Below, piece after piece: positions 32,293 to 43,793 of a stretch of DNA of 64,000 bases (the first letter of the stretch is position 1; the number at the start of each line of letters is the position of its first letter). Source of the stretch: Cyanophora paradoxa. Taxonomy: Eukaryota > Glaucocystophyceae > Cyanophorales > Cyanophoraceae. The stretch lies in contig QPMI01000283.1 of NCBI GenBank assembly GCA_004431415.1, positions 1 to 64,000 on the forward strand, in the 5' to 3' direction. The notes under the pieces were generated by a model. That model did not search any database, had not been told where the DNA came from, and saw only the letters and a program-made list of their open reading frames with translations. The position numbers and the translations under genes were made by a program.

Positions 32293-35200
32293 CTAGACCT
32301 GGAGGAGGACACGGATGCTGCTGGAGGCGGCCCCCGGGGAGGCGAGCATCGGCGGCATCCCCCCGACGCTCAGCGAGAGCGACGCCCCCGCCCCGCCCCG
32401 GACCCCGCCCCCGCCGTCCGCGTCGTCGCCCCCTGCAGCGACGCGCTCGCCGCCGACCGCACGCTCCCGTGCTCGCTCCCCGAGCCGCCCTCCGGCGCCG
32501 CCGCGAAGCGCAGGAGGCCGCCCGGGCCGAAGGAGGCGGCCGTGAGGGAGACGGAGAAGGCCCGCACACTGCTCCGCCGCCGGTTCGAGGGGAACTGGAG
32601 GAGCGGGGGCGGGCGGGCCTCGCGCGCGTGCTGCACCAGCGCCGCCCGCCGCTGCCGGGCCCGCCACGCGCGGAAGACCGCCTGGATCCGCGTCGCCGCC
32701 CGCTGCTGCCGCTTCTTCGGCTGCGCCGGCGTCGGACCCGCCCGCAACCGCGGGGCCGGCCCCGGGGCGCACCTTGGGGGGCGGGGGCTGGGCGGGGCCG
32801 GGCGGGGCGGGGGCGGGGTCGCGTGGCGGGGAGCGGGAGGCGGCGCGGAGCTGGGCGATGCGCTGGAAGGCCTTGGCGCGGACCTCGGCCGGCCGCTCCC
32901 CGACGAGGGCGCGGCGGGCCTGCAGCACGTGGCCGCCGACAGTGCTCGCCTCGTCGCGGCAGTGGCGCTGGTAGCCGGCGGCGCTGGCCATGTACCAGGC
33001 GACGACGGGCGAGGCGACCATCTCCTCGTGCAGCGCCGCGCGGCCCCCGGCGACGCGCTCCGCGACCGCGACCGCGAGCGCGAGCCGGCGCCCGGCGAGG
33101 GCGAGCGCGAGCCGCCGCCGCCCTCCCGCAGCAGCGCCCCCGCCAGCGCCCCCGCCCCCGTCGTCCCGGGCGCCGTCCGCGGCCGCCTCGCCGCCCCGCC
33201 GCCGCCGGTGCCGGCGGGGGCGGGCCGGGGGCGGGGGCGCGGGAGCGGGGCCGCGGGACGCCTGTGGAGGTGGAGGGACGGCTGGCGGGGCGCCCCGCAG
33301 AGCGCGCCGCCTCCTGCACCGCCGCCACGAACGTCGTCGCCAGCCTGCCGCCGCTCAGTCGCGCGGAAGCGCAGCTGGCGCGCCGATGGAGACGCGGGCG
33401 GCCGGGCGCACTGGGGCTGCCGGCGGGCGGCGCGGCCGGCGGAGTGGAGGCCGGCGTCGGCGGCGGCGGTGGCGAAGCGGCGCTGGAGCTCGGCGACGGT
33501 CTCCCGCAGCGTCCACGCGCTCGACTTGCGCCGCGCGAAGCGCACCCGCCCCGCCTCCTGCCCCGCCCGCTCGCCATCGCGCGCCCCGGGGCGGGGCGGG
33601 GCGGGGCGGGCACCTTGGGGTCGGAGGGGACGGGGAGGGGGGACGCCACGCCGCCTCCCCGGGGGGCGCCTCGGGGGCGGGGGCGGCCTCCTCGGGCTCC
33701 TCGCGGGGCCCTGGGGCGGTCGGGGCGGGGCCGGGGCGGGGCGTGGCGGGCGGCGTCCTCGTCGAGCCAGTCGAGGGCCTGCAGGATGTCCCGGTGAGCC
33801 GGCCCCGCCCCGCCTCCCCCTCCCCTCGCTCCCGCTGCTCGAGCCCTCGCCGCGGGGCCCCGGCCTCCGCCCGGCGCCGGGGGAACGGGTCCTCCTCGGC
33901 CCCGCCCCCGCGGATGGCGCCGCGGGGGCGGTGGCGGCGCGGGCGGCGCGGGGCGGCTGGGGACCGGGGCGGCCCGTAGTGGAGGGTGACGCGGGCGCCC
34001 TGCGGGAGGACGGGGCCGGGGAGGACCCGCAGCGGCACAGGGCCCGAGCTCGCCCGCCGCAGCCCCGTCCCCGCCACCGTGTGCGGCCGCTCCCCGGCTG
34101 ACCCCGCTCCCGCCGCCACCGCCGGGGACGGCACCGTCGCCGGCCGCTCGGGCGGGGGCGGGGGCGCCGGGGTGGCCCCCAGCGAGGGGCTCGCGGGTGC
34201 GAGGGCGGCTCGGAGAAGGGGGCTGCATGGCGTGGAGGCGCTGGCGGGGCCCTGCGCGGGGCTCGAGCTTGGGCGGAGAGAGGGCTTGCGGGGCTTCTGG
34301 GCGGGGCTGTGGGGCGCGCCGGGGGACGAGGGGGTGGAGGAGGCGAGGGCGCGCCCCGGGAGGGACATGCGGGGCACGATGGCGGGGCGGGGCGGGTTGG
34401 AGGGGGGCACGGGCAGCGAGGCGCGCCGGTTGGGCAGCGCCGGCTCGGAGGCGGACGAGAAGAGGGCGGGGCTGGCCGGCTCCGAGGCGGTGGCGGTGTG
34501 CGTGGGGGCGCTGCCCGCCGGGGAGGGGGCCCGCTGGAGCCCTCGGGGGGGCGTCGGGCCCCGCGAAGCGCAGGCTGCGGGGGTGGCCCTCGCGGGAGGG
34601 CCGCGGCGCCCCCAGCGGCTCCGGCGACGACGCCTCCTCGCCCCAGCTCGACCGCCGCGACTGCGCCTGGCTCGCCGCCGCCCCGACGCTCCCCTTCCGG
34701 CCCCGCTCCCCCCGCTCCCCCTTCTCGCTCCGCGCCGTCCTCACCCCCGCCGCCTCGCTGCGTGCCGTCTTGTCGCCGCGGGTGCGCGCCGTCTTGTCGC
34801 CGCGGGCGGTGGCGCGGTGCGTCTTCTCGCCGCGGTTGAGGCGCTCGCGCTCCTCGAGGAGGGCGGCGGCGGCGGCGGCGGCGGCCACCTCGGCCTGCAG
34901 GTGCGCCTCGGTCTCGTGGCTGCGCTTCTCGGCCTCGGCGGCGTGGGCGACGGCGAGCTGGGCGGCCTGCGCGAGCCCGAGGGCCTCGAAGAAGCCGGCC
35001 CGGCGGCGGCGGTCTTGACCTGCGTGAAGAGCCCGCGTCCCGCACCGCCGCCGCCCGCTGCTCCGCCGCCGCCGCCACCGCCTCCCGCAGCCGCTCGTCC
35101 GCCACCGCCCGGTCGTACGCCATCCGGATCTCCCGCTGCAGCACTGCCCCCGCCCGCGTCGGCGCGGGGCGGGCGGGGCGGGGCGGGGCGGGGGGCGGGA

Positions 35201-36191
35201 CCCTCGGTGGAGACGCGGCGGCGGCGGCGGGACTCGAGGAGGCGGACGGCGCGGCGGAGGAAGGCGTCGGCGCGCCCCGAGCCGATCGCCACGCTCATGT
35301 CGTCCAGGCCCTCGATCACGGGCGGCGGCGCCGGCATCGTCCGCAGCGCCGCCCCGGGCGCCGGGCTCCCCAAGGCCGGGCCCCGCAGGCTCTTCGAGTT
35401 CTTGCTGCGGCGGCCCCACTGCGCCTTCGAGCTCGCCCCCGCCTTGAGCGCCACATCCGTCGCCGAGCGCCGCAGCTGCCGCACCGCCCGTGCGGGGGCC
35501 CCGGTCGCGCTCTCGTGGGGCGGAGCCGGGGCCGCCGGCGCCTCGGGTTCGCCCAGAGGCTCCACGGGCTCCCCTATGAAGAGCATGCGGGAGACGCCGA
35601 TCTGGCGGTGGATGTTGTGCGACGAGAGCTTCGTCTGCCCCAGCAGCAGCCGCACGTAGCGCGTGTTCCGGCCCCCCATCTGCCGCTCCCGCTCGCCCCG
35701 CCCTGCGTGGCGCGGCAGCGGGCGGGGCGGGGCGCACCGGCGTCTTGAATATGACAGTGGAGCCGTCGTAGTTGCTGGGGAGGAGCGTGCCGATGAAGAC
35801 GTAGCGGGAGGCCGAGTACGTGGCGCGCTGCTTGTCCAGCCACGGGTCCGACAGCACCGCCGAGCAGAAGACCTGCAGCTTCTGCTCGCCCGCGCGGTCA
35901 GCCGGCGGCGGCGACCCGGTCCCCCGCTACCGCGCCGCGGCCTGACCTCGGGCGCCCGACTCGCGGGGCAGTGAAGCTCCAGCCACTCCAGCGACACCAC
36001 GCCCTCGAATCTGATCCCAAGCTCTTGCGGTGTCTTGGGATGTCTGCAGCGGGGGCTGAGAGGAAGCGCGCCCAAGAGGGGCAGCGCAGGCACCGCTCCG
36101 AGCGCCAGCCTCGCAAAACCGAGAAGCCGCCGACATTCGCCTCGAGATCTGCGGGCAAGTCAGCTCCGCGCTCGGGTGCAAGGCTGCACAA
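32293..36191 (-). CDS. Uncharacterised IQ-motif, low-complexity protein
   Basis: A long multi-exon protein I do not recognise as a whole. The N-terminus splices in frame from MCSLAPERGADLPADLEANV (ATG 36191) to HPKTPQELGIRFEGVVSLEW. A compact conserved-looking domain follows (VLSDPWLDKQRATYSASRYV, FIGTLLPSNYDGSTVIFKT, RYVRLLLGQTKLSSHNIHRQ) down to about 35,400. The middle has helices (FEALGLAQAAQLAVAHAAEA) and the peptide repeats RGDKTARTRGDKTARSE, then Ser/Pro-rich sequence. The C-terminal part has VVAWYMASAAGYQRHCRDEA and one IQ calmodulin-binding motif, RAATRIQAVFRAWRARQRRA (about 32,700). The end is SSSIRVLLQV, stop at 32293-32295. It may bind calmodulin or myosin-type light chains; the rest is unknown. 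Many introns are of the GC-only type. Confidence 0.6.
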
Positions 36192-36568
36192 TTAGCTAGC
36201 GCAGCACGGCAGCTGAGCACAGCAACAGCTTAGCGGGCAGCTATTCGAGTGAGCGGGGAACGTGTGCAAGAACAGCTAAGCGGGCAGCTATCTAGTGAGA
36301 GCGGGTGACAGCAGATCTAGACCGGACCTTTGGCTCGGAAGGCAAGGTCCTCCGAGGACGCGTATATTGCATGAAAGGCGAGCTCTTCCCGCTCCACCAT
36401 CGATCGTCACTGCGGCAGCTGGGTGGCCAAAGCGGTCCACCAGATTTACGGTAGCCCCGGACCGTCGAAGAGCGTCGGACTAGCGAAGCATGGAGCGATG
36501 CGACGCGCCGTGGGACCGTCGTAGATAAGCCTGTGAACTCTCTGGGAGCGTCTTAGCTACGCCTGCGA
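36192..36568. promoter_or_regulatory. Divergent promoter, IQ-motif / methyltransferase genes
   Basis: About 377 bp between divergent starts. It carries the 47-bp-spaced direct repeat listed below, which may be a regulatory duplication. Confidence 0.4.
36224..36304. repeat. Imperfect direct repeat in divergent promoter
   Basis: AACAGCT(T/A)AGCGGGCAGCTA is followed by a GAGTGAG/TAGTGAGAG-type end, at 36224 and again at 36271. Two copies with a 47-bp period lie between two divergent genes. Confidence 0.75.
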
Positions 36569-37426
36569 ATGGCCGAGGAAGACGACTTGGACGGCATCGA
36601 CCCGGACGATCCCCTGCACGCCTCGACGCCGGCTGCAGGCAAGAAGAAACACATCGGACACGGTGAGGACCCGTTGTGCGGGCCGCCCTTCGCGCCCTCC
36701 GCTTCCGGACCGCGCTATATGCGCGCTGTGTCACATCGGGGCGCTGAGGCGACCGTATATGCATGCTGGACCCGCTACGCTGGCCGTCCTTCGCGCCCTA
36801 AGCTCACGCGCTGCGCAGACTGGGGTGCAGGCTATGTGGCTCCCTGGTGGGCCACATCGGTAAGCGTCGTTGCAGCCGTGAACGACGAGCTGCGACTGGT
36901 GGCCGAAGACGTTGTCGTCGATCTCGGATCTGGTGACGGGCGTGTCGTGATACAGGCCGCCCGCGCGGCCGGTTGTCGCGCAGAGGGGATCGAGCTCGAC
37001 GCCGGTCTCGTCGGTCGGGCGAGAGCGGAGGCTGTCGCGGCCGGAGTGGACCATCTAGTTGCCTTCAGACAACTGGACTTCATGTCGGACGACTTCTCCA
37101 TGTCGGACTACACCGTGATCTTCGTATACCTGCTCCCCGAGACGCTGCGCAAGCTGGCCCCACGCTTCCGCTCCCTTCTGGAGAGCCCGAGTCGCTTGCG
37201 AGCCGTCGTCTCGAGCAGGTGGCCCATTGGCGGCCTGGAGGACTTCCTCTCCCCATGCCGCGCGTGTTCGGAGGAGGCAGCGCCGGTGCAGCTGCAGCTG
37301 CCACAAAGCAGCCCCACACCGCGGCGCAGCTGCGAGCAGTTACGGCAGCGAATGGAGGCGCTCGAGAGGGCGTGGGGCGCGAAAGGCTTCTACCTGTACC
37401 AGTGCCCCGTCAATTTGAGGCCTTGA
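36569..37426 (+). CDS. ATPSCKMT/FAM173-like SAM-dependent methyltransferase
   Basis: Class I methyltransferase resembling the FAM173 family, whose animal members methylate a lysine of mitochondrial ATP synthase c subunit or the adenine nucleotide translocase. The start is MAEEDDLDGIDPDDPLHAST at 36569. A likely GT-AG intron (36663 to 36818) joins HIGH to the family entry motif DWGAGYVAPWWATSVSVV. SAM motif I is VVVDLGSGDGRVVIQAAR and the acidic loop is AEGIELDAGLV. Motif IV is FVYLLPETLRKLAPRFRSLL, with the YLLPE typical of the group. The end is CPVNLRP. The whole gene is short, moderate in GC and free of inverted-repeat introns. The intron is a multiple of three, so read-through is also open; which form is real needs transcript data. 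Confidence 0.75.
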   Translation: MAEEDDLDGIDPDDPLHASTPAAGKKKHIGHGEDPLCGPPFAPSASGPRYMRAVSHRGAEATVYACWTRYAGRPSRPKLTRCADWGAGYVAPWWATSVSVVAAVNDELRLVAEDVVVDLGSGDGRVVIQAARAAGCRAEGIELDAGLVGRARAEAVAAGVDHLVAFRQLDFMSDDFSMSDYTVIFVYLLPETLRKLAPRFRSLLESPSRLRAVVSSRWPIGGLEDFLSPCRACSEEAAPVQLQLPQSSPTPRRSCEQLRQRMEALERAWGAKGFYLYQCPVNLRP

Positions 37427-38007
37427 TCGTGAATTGCCACCCTGCATGCGCTGCTGCATGCACGGGCCAGGGCTAGCGCGCGCTGCAGCTGGGGCTGCGC
37501 GCGCGTGCACAGTGCATGCACGCAGGTGCGTATGCGCATGCACGTGGCTGGCGCCCGCTCTCCGAGGTGTGACTGCAGCTCAGCGGCTGGCCGGCTGCCC
37601 GCATGCTGCGCGCGGCAGTCCGGCGCCGGCGCGGTCCCTCGAGTTCCGCCGGGACGACGATCGATATCGATATCCTGTGATGGATATCATAGTATGCAAT
37701 CCTGTGATGGCTTAAGCTTAGCGCGCCCACGCGAATTTGATCTGCACGCATGAGCCCCCGTGCTCGGCTCCCGGATGCTCCAATTTTGAGCGCTCCGCCG
37801 AAAACGGTCTTGCGGCGCGCCCGAGCGCATCTTTGGTTCTCTAAGAGCGCTCTCCCAGCGTTTTCGGCGGTTTAGCAGTGTCGCGCAACCGGCGGGCAAC
37901 GGTCCCAAATCAGCGGAGAGCGGGCGGGCGCAGGCGGGTCGAACCGCATTGATCCTGTAAAGGCGAGTAGCCGTTGCATCTGCAGTGGAGTCCGCGCAGA
38001 GCTTCCC
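37427..38007. other. Intergenic region with alternating purine-pyrimidine tract
   Basis: About 580 bp between two plus-strand genes, so it should include the TMEM209 promoter. From about 37,433 to 37,560 it is dominated by alternating TGCA/GCGC/TGCG steps. Further on, ATCGATATCGATAT (about 37,662) and two copies of ATCCTGTGATGG (about 37,672 and 37,700) stand out. No coding signal. Confidence 0.5.
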
Positions 38008-40010
38008 ATGCGTCCGTACACAAGCCCCGATTTCGAGGCTATCGTGAGCGAGAGCAGGCGTCGCAGCGAAGCGAAGACAGCGGTTGCGAACTTGGGTTTC
38101 GGCGGCTCAGTCGCAGCTGCGCTCCTCCTGTTCGGTGGCGTCGCAATCGCTGCTGCGGGTCTCGGTCTGTGGGCCGTCGCATCGACCTTCAAGCTCTGGG
38201 TCTCGCTTGGGGTAGTTGTGCTCGTCTACCGCCTCGTGACCCGTGCAAGCCAGCCCATCAGCGCGCCCTTGAGCATCACGAAGGAGGCTGTCAAGCTCTT
38301 CGGCATCCCTTCGACGACACCAAAGGTGCGCGGTCCACACGTCCACGCGCGCAACCGGCCCCCTCACGCGCAGCGACAGGACAAGATCGGGAGCCCGGCG
38401 CCCGCGCAGACGACGGGCCCGATCTCCCCGGCGGTGCGCTCCAAGCTGGCGGGCCCGAAGACCTCGACCCCGACGGTGCCGAAGTCGGCGCCGGCGACGC
38501 CGATGACGCCCGCCCAGCGCCGCACGTCCTCCCCGGGGCGCCGCTCAGCCCCGCGCGACCGGATCAACGACGAGTCGGCGTTGAGCCGCTTCCTGGGCTC
38601 CATCGCGTGGAGGTCGCCATCCACGCCGGCCGCCGCCGCCGCCGCCGCCGCCGCATCGCCGCTCTCCGGCGCGGCGCGGCCCCTGGGCTCCCCCGCGTAC
38701 GGCTACGCCGGCAGCCCGCTGGGCTCGCCGCACGCCGGCTCCTCGGTGTACCGCGCGGCGCCGCCAGCGTCGCCGTCGCCGGCGGGGAAGGCGTGGGCGG
38801 CGAGCGGTGAGGGGGAGAAGGCGGCGTCGCTGGTGGAGAAGGGCGGCCTGGAGGAGCTGGGGATCGGGTCGGAGGCGGTGGACCGCCTGCGGCACTTCCT
38901 CTGCGCCCGCATCATCAAGCTCTTCGTCCAGACCTACGACGCCAACGCCGCCGCCCTCCAGCGCGCCGCCGCCGCCGCCCCGGCGGCCCCGGCCCCGTTC
39001 TCCGCCGCCAACCCCTTCGGCGCCGGCTTCGCGACGCCGGCCCCGCGGCCGACGCCGGCCATCGCCGGCCCCGGCGCTTCGGCCATCCTCGCTGCCGCCC
39101 AGGCGAGCGCCCCGGCTCCGGCTCCGGCGGCGGCGGCGGCGAAGGCGGGGTGCACGGCGGGGGAGTACCTGGCGCGGTACCCCGCGGACCCCGTCGTGCA
39201 GGAGCACGCCCGCCTCCAGCGCTACCTCACCGTCCGCCCCGCCCCCGCCCGCCCCGACCCCCCGCCACCCCGGGGCGAGTCTCTCGCGCAGGTGCCCGGG
39301 CGGGCGCCGCAGCCGGAGTACGTGCTCCACCGCCTCCGCGAGTTCGCGCAGGACTCCTCCTCCTGCCTCTACAGGCCCGCCCCCGCCGCCCCCGCCGCCC
39401 CCGACGCCGCTCACGCCGGGGGCGCGCAGCTACCGGTGGAGCAGCGGGACGATGTGGAAGAGCCGCATGTGGTCCCCCGAGCTCCCCACGGGTGCGACCG
39501 CGCCGCGCTCCGCCCGGGTGCGCGGGGGCGGGGGCGACGGGGGCGGGCAGACGCGGAGGTGCTGCTGGCGGTGCTCTGCGCCGCCCTCGACCTCAGCTAC
39601 GAGGGCCGCGGCCTCCCAGTCCGCCCCCCGGCCCCGCCCCTGCCCCTGCCCCCCGCCCCTCACCGCCCCCAGGCCGGCGACGCGAACTTCTCCGCCCGGC
39701 ACGTCGCCTGGGCGGGCGAGGACCCCGCCAAGAAGCGCTCCCCCATCGTCCTCACCATGGTCCGCGCGCGCGCCCGCGCCCCCGCCCCTCCGCGCTGCGC
39801 GAGCGCGTGCGAGGGGGCGGGCAGACGACGGCGCACCCGCCGCACTTCCGGGTGGTGGCGTACCAGGAGGTGTACAACCCGGACGCGGGGCGGGCCAACT
39901 TCTTCGAGGCCTTCCTCATCCTCCTGCACCTCCTCAAGAGCAAGTTCCCCGCCCAGCTCGGGCCCCTCGCCGCCGTCGACCAGTCCCTCGGCCTCCTCAA
40001 CGTCCTCTAA
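38008..40010 (+). CDS. TMEM209: TMEM209-like (CytochromB561_N) membrane protein
   Basis: Nuclear-envelope/nucleoporin-associated membrane protein family. Exon 1 (38008-38325) carries two hydrophobic helices (GSVAAALLLFGGVAIAAAGL and KLWVSLGVVVLVYRLV). A Ser/Pro/Ala-rich linker follows after a 54-nt intron (38326-38379). The conserved C-terminal domain runs from LRHFLCARIIKLFVQTYDAN through CTAGEYLARYPADPVVQEHA and YVLHRLREFAQDSSSCLYRW. It ends with HFRVVAYQEVYNP, ANFFEAFLILLHLLKSKF and AAVDQSLGLLNVL. The stop TAA is at 40008-40010. After exon 1 the introns become GC-only. The length of about 500-550 residues fits TMEM209. Confidence 0.88.
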
Positions 40011-40141
40011 ACCCCCGCCCCGCCCCGCCCCATCCTCGTCCCGCCCCGCCCCGCCTCCGCCCCGCCCCGCCCTTCCCGTGCCGGTGAAAAGCAAAGCAGC
40101 CTCTTCGAAGAGCGAGGGGCGGGGCGCGGGGCCGGCGAGGG

Positions 40142-41545
40142 TCACCGGGCCGACTCGTAGTGCTGCTCGATGTAGCGGCGCACCTCCTCGGGCTTCCCCT
40201 GCGAGGCGCGTCGGCGGGGGCCCCGGGGCGGGGCGGGGCGGGGCGGACGGCGACGGCGATTTTGCCCTTCTCGAGGAGGATGGCGCCGTCGCAGTTCTCG
40301 AGCTCCTCGAAGTAGTGGGTGATCCAGAGGGCGGCGATGCCGGTCTGCTGGGCGATGCGGCGGACGTGCTGGGCGAGGCTGCGGCGCTGCGGCGGGTCCA
40401 GGAAGGCCGTCGGCTCGTCCAGCAGCAGCGTGTTGCACTTCCGCGCCACCGCCCCCGCGATCGCCACCCGCTGCTTCTGCCCGCCACTGCCCGCAGCGTC
40501 ATCGCCGGGGCGGGGCGGGGCGGGGCGCGGGGGCGGCGGGGCGGGCCTGAGGGTGTAGACGGGGCGGCTCTCGAACTCGGGGAGGCCGACGAGGTCGAGG
40601 GCCTCCCGCACGATCGTCTTCACCTGCCGCCCGCATCGGGCCGGGCGCGCGGCGGCGGCAGCGGCGGCGGCGCGGACCTCGGCGGTGTCGTAGCCGGCGT
40701 TGCCAAGCCCGAAGGCGACGTCCGAGCCGACCGTCGGCATGAAGACCTGCCGCCCGCCCCCTCGCGCCGGCCCCCCACTGCCCCGCCCCGCGCCCGCGCG
40801 CGGCGCCGCACCTGGTGGTCGGGGTTCTGGTGCACGAAGCCGACGGGCGCGCGGATGCGGATCGAGCCACGGTCCGGGCGGACGAGGCCGAGGAGCAGCT
40901 GGAGCATCGTCGACTTCCCGCTACCGTTGGCGCCCAGCAGCATCCAGACCTTCGCGGGCGGCGCTCGTCGGATCGCAGGCCGAGCTTCGAGGGCGGCAGC
41001 GCCGCCGCGCACCTGGCCACGCGGGATCTCGAGGGAGGTGCCCTGAAGGACGAAGCGGAGAGGCTGGCCGTCGGGGCCTACAGTCGCCTCCGACACAGCC
41101 TTGTCGGCCACCTGCTTGCGGTTCATGGTCGAGGCGCTGGCCGCCTTGAGCATCTGCGCGTGCCGCTCCCAGCTGAACCACACGTTCGACACGGAGATAG
41201 CTGCCTCGTTCGACTGGCTGCCGCTCGCGGATGCCTCATCGATGACCGCCTGGCGCCCCAGGAGCACGCGGTCGGCGCCCAGCGCGCCGCAACTCGGCCG
41301 GCTACCCGCACCTGGCCATCCTCGCACACGGGACCCTGCCACCTGACACGACGATGTTGGCGCACAGCAGTGCTCTGGAAGGACGTCGCGACCGGAGCCG
41401 CGCCCCAGAAGGTCGACTGGAAGGTGCGGGAGAGGCGATCCGCGGCAGCGGCGTCGGGGCGACGGCACACTGACGAGCTAGCACGCGCTGGTGCCCGGGC
41501 GGACGCCGGGGCAGCCGTAAGCCCGACAGCGAACGCGGCCGACAT
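40142..41545 (-). CDS. ABCI10/ABCI11-like ABC transporter ATPase, probably plastid
   Basis: Single ATP-binding cassette of the ECF-like ABCI type found in plastids. Motifs in order: VWMLLGANGSGKSTMLQLLL (Walker A), VGFVHQNPDHQVFMPTVGSD (Q-loop), SGGQKQRVAIAGAVARK (signature), NTLLLDEPTAFLDPPQ (Walker B) and ALWITHYFEELENCDGAIL (H-loop). The tail is RRYIEQHYESAR, stop at 40142-40144. No membrane helices are present, so a separate membrane partner is needed. The N-terminus (MSAAFAVGLTAAPASARAPA) is hydrophobic then Ser/Arg-rich, as expected for a bipartite plastid targeting leader. It joins through an intron to AVIDEASASGSQSNEAAISV. The start is provisional. The 5' half has ordinary introns and lower GC; the 3' half has GC-only introns. 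Confidence 0.85.
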
Positions 41546-41764
41546 CCTTGCGTTTCGGGGGGTAGGGCCTCAGTTCGAGCCCCACGCGGCGCCCCTCTCC
41601 GGTGCGCTGGCAGCGGAATACAGCTCTTTGTCCGTTCGGAAGCACTCGATCATGCGCTCATGCCTCTCGCAGGGGCCTTCTAGGCTGGGCGAGCCGCCCT
41701 TCACTGCTTCCGTCGCTGCCACGCACGACACCGACCTACACCTCCGACTACATCACATCAACTG

Positions 41765-43583
41765 ATGACTACCAACATGTCGGAGCCCGTGCGGACTCAG
41801 GCACAGACCGGAAATTCGAAGCGTGAAGGCAGGTCTGACAGGATGAGACCTGAGGTTCGCGCGTTTGGCTGTTTGCAGCAATAGCGGGGTGGTATGCGTC
41901 TGGCTGTGTGGCATAGCGCACCTGCGCAAGATGCGCGGCCGCGCCTCTCACCAACGCTCCATCGGACGGCACCTCGCCTAAGCGCAGTTGCTAGGCGCAA
42001 ATCACTTTAATTGCGCGGACAATTTCTCTAGCGCCTGGCCGCTCAGCGCGGCTTTCCGCTCACACAACCGCCGCGCATTCAGGCCAAGCCCTTCCAACCG
42101 CGGGGGTCCCCGCTGCCGCCCCCGGAGCCTCTCTCTCCCGAGCAGCTCGACTCCCTCTGCCGGCAGGCAAGTGCAGGATGTGTAGGGGGCGGGCCCCTCG
42201 CCCACTCCCCGGGCGCGCTGGGGTTTCGTGCCTCCGCATCTCGAGCATGCGCCCCTCGCCTGACTCGCGCGAATCAAGGTCGCCTACTACTTCTCGGACG
42301 CCAACCTCACTTGCGACCAGTTCATGCAGAAGCAGCTCGCCAGAAACCCGGATGGATGTGCGTTCCGCCCAGCTGACGGCGTGCGGGGCAAGGCTCCGGC
42401 AGCCATCTGACTGCCGTGCGCCTCGGCAGACGTCCCCCTCTCGGTGCTGATGACGTTCAACCGGGTCAAGGCGATGATCCCGTCCCTGGACATGACCATC
42501 CTCCGCGACGCCCTGCTGCACAGCACCGCGCTCGTGGTCCGGCCCCGCCCCCGCCCCCGCCGCGCTTCGCTGCTGGGGAGCCCCCTCGCCCCCCTGCGGC
42601 TGGGCGCCCGCCCCCGCGACCGGGCGCCCGCCCGCTGCGGCTGACGGGCATGGGCAGATGAACGAGGAGGGGACGGCGGTGCGGCGGCTGCGGCCGTGGC
42701 AGGGAAAGGACCACATCCAGCGGACGATCTACGTGGAGAACCTGCCGCTGGGCACCACCAACGACGCCCTCGTGAACGCCTTCTCCCGCTGGGGTCCCGT
42801 CGAGAGGTCCCCGCCCCCGCGCCCCGCGCGCCCCGCCCCGCCCTGCGCGCGCCGTGCCGACGGGGAGGCGGGGGCAGCGTGAACATGAACGTCAAAGGCC
42901 AGTTCTGCTTCGTGATGTACGACGAGGAGGCCTCGGCGGCCGCCTGCCTCGACGGCTGGGCCGCCGCCCCCGCCATCGACGCCGTCTCCATCCTCTCCAA
43001 GGCCGGTGCGCCCGCCGCCCTCCCCCCGGCCCTCGGCCCCGCCCCCTGCCCCGCGCGGGGGCCGACGGGGCGGCAGAGTGGTACAAGCGGAAGAAGGAGC
43101 GGCAGGCGCGGGGCGAGTACCCGCCGCCCGTGTCGGCGCAGGAGGCCTACGCGGAGGCGGGGGCGCAGAAGAAGCGCCAGCCGCGCCGCAGCGGCCCCAG
43201 GGACGCCGCCGCCGAGGGCGCGGGGACCCCCACGCGGGGCTCCCCGGCGCCCCCGGCGGACGCCGCCAACTCCCCCGCCCCGAGGGCGGGAGGGCGACGC
43301 CGGCGAGCCCGGCGAGGACAAGCCGCGCCGCAAGAAGGTCCGCCCCGCCCCGCCCGGGGCGCCCGGCGCGTCGCCCCCGGCGCTGAGGGCGGGGCGGGCG
43401 CAGGTGAGCGTCAACGCGACGCGGCCGTCGGGGGAGAAGGCGTCGAGCCACCCCGGCGGCGTCAAGATGCCGAACGGGCCCGACGGCTCCAAGGGCTTCG
43501 CCTTCCCCCGCCCCGCCGCCCTCCGCGCCCTCGGCCTCCAGGGCCCCGCCGACGCCCCCGCCCCGGAGGCCCCCGCCCAGTAG
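41765..43583 (+). CDS. LARP6-like La-related RNA-binding protein (LaM-RRM-SUZ-C)
   Basis: RNA-binding protein with the La module. The La motif spans exons: VAYYFSDANLTCDQFMQKQL, then ARNPDG joined by an intron to YVPLSVLMTFNRVKAMI, then LRDALLHSTALV. An RRM follows (TIYVENLPLGTTNDALVNAF, SRWGPVE, then GQFCFVMYDEEASAAACLDG). Near the C-terminus, KMPNGPDGSKGFAFP matches the SUZ-C motif, which points to LARP6 rather than LARP7 or genuine La. The end is APEAPAQ. A classical GCAAGT donor occurs after SPEQLDSLCRQ (42168). The first exon is not certain: ATG at 41765 (MTTNMSEPVRTQAQTG) could begin it, and coding is firm only from about 42,090. Animal LARP6 regulates mRNA translation and localisation; the targets here are unknown. 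Confidence 0.8.
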
Positions 43584-43793
43584 CCCGCCGGCCGGCGCGC
43601 CTACTGTACCCACGACACTCTACAATGCAAACCGCGCGCAATGCGCTAGCCCGCCCCGCCCCGCAGCCGGCACCCTCGCACCAGACTGCGCGAACGCGAA
43701 GTTCTAGAAAATAGGCTGTCGATAGAAGAGAGCAGGGGCGGGGCGCGTGGGGCCCCTCCCCTCGGGGCCGCCGGCCGGCGGGTGGGCGGGGCT

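Noticed and set aside
32094-34101. Long plus-strand frames across the IQ-motif gene
   Set aside because: Same GC-driven shadow effect; the minus strand holds the IQ motif and conserved-looking domain.
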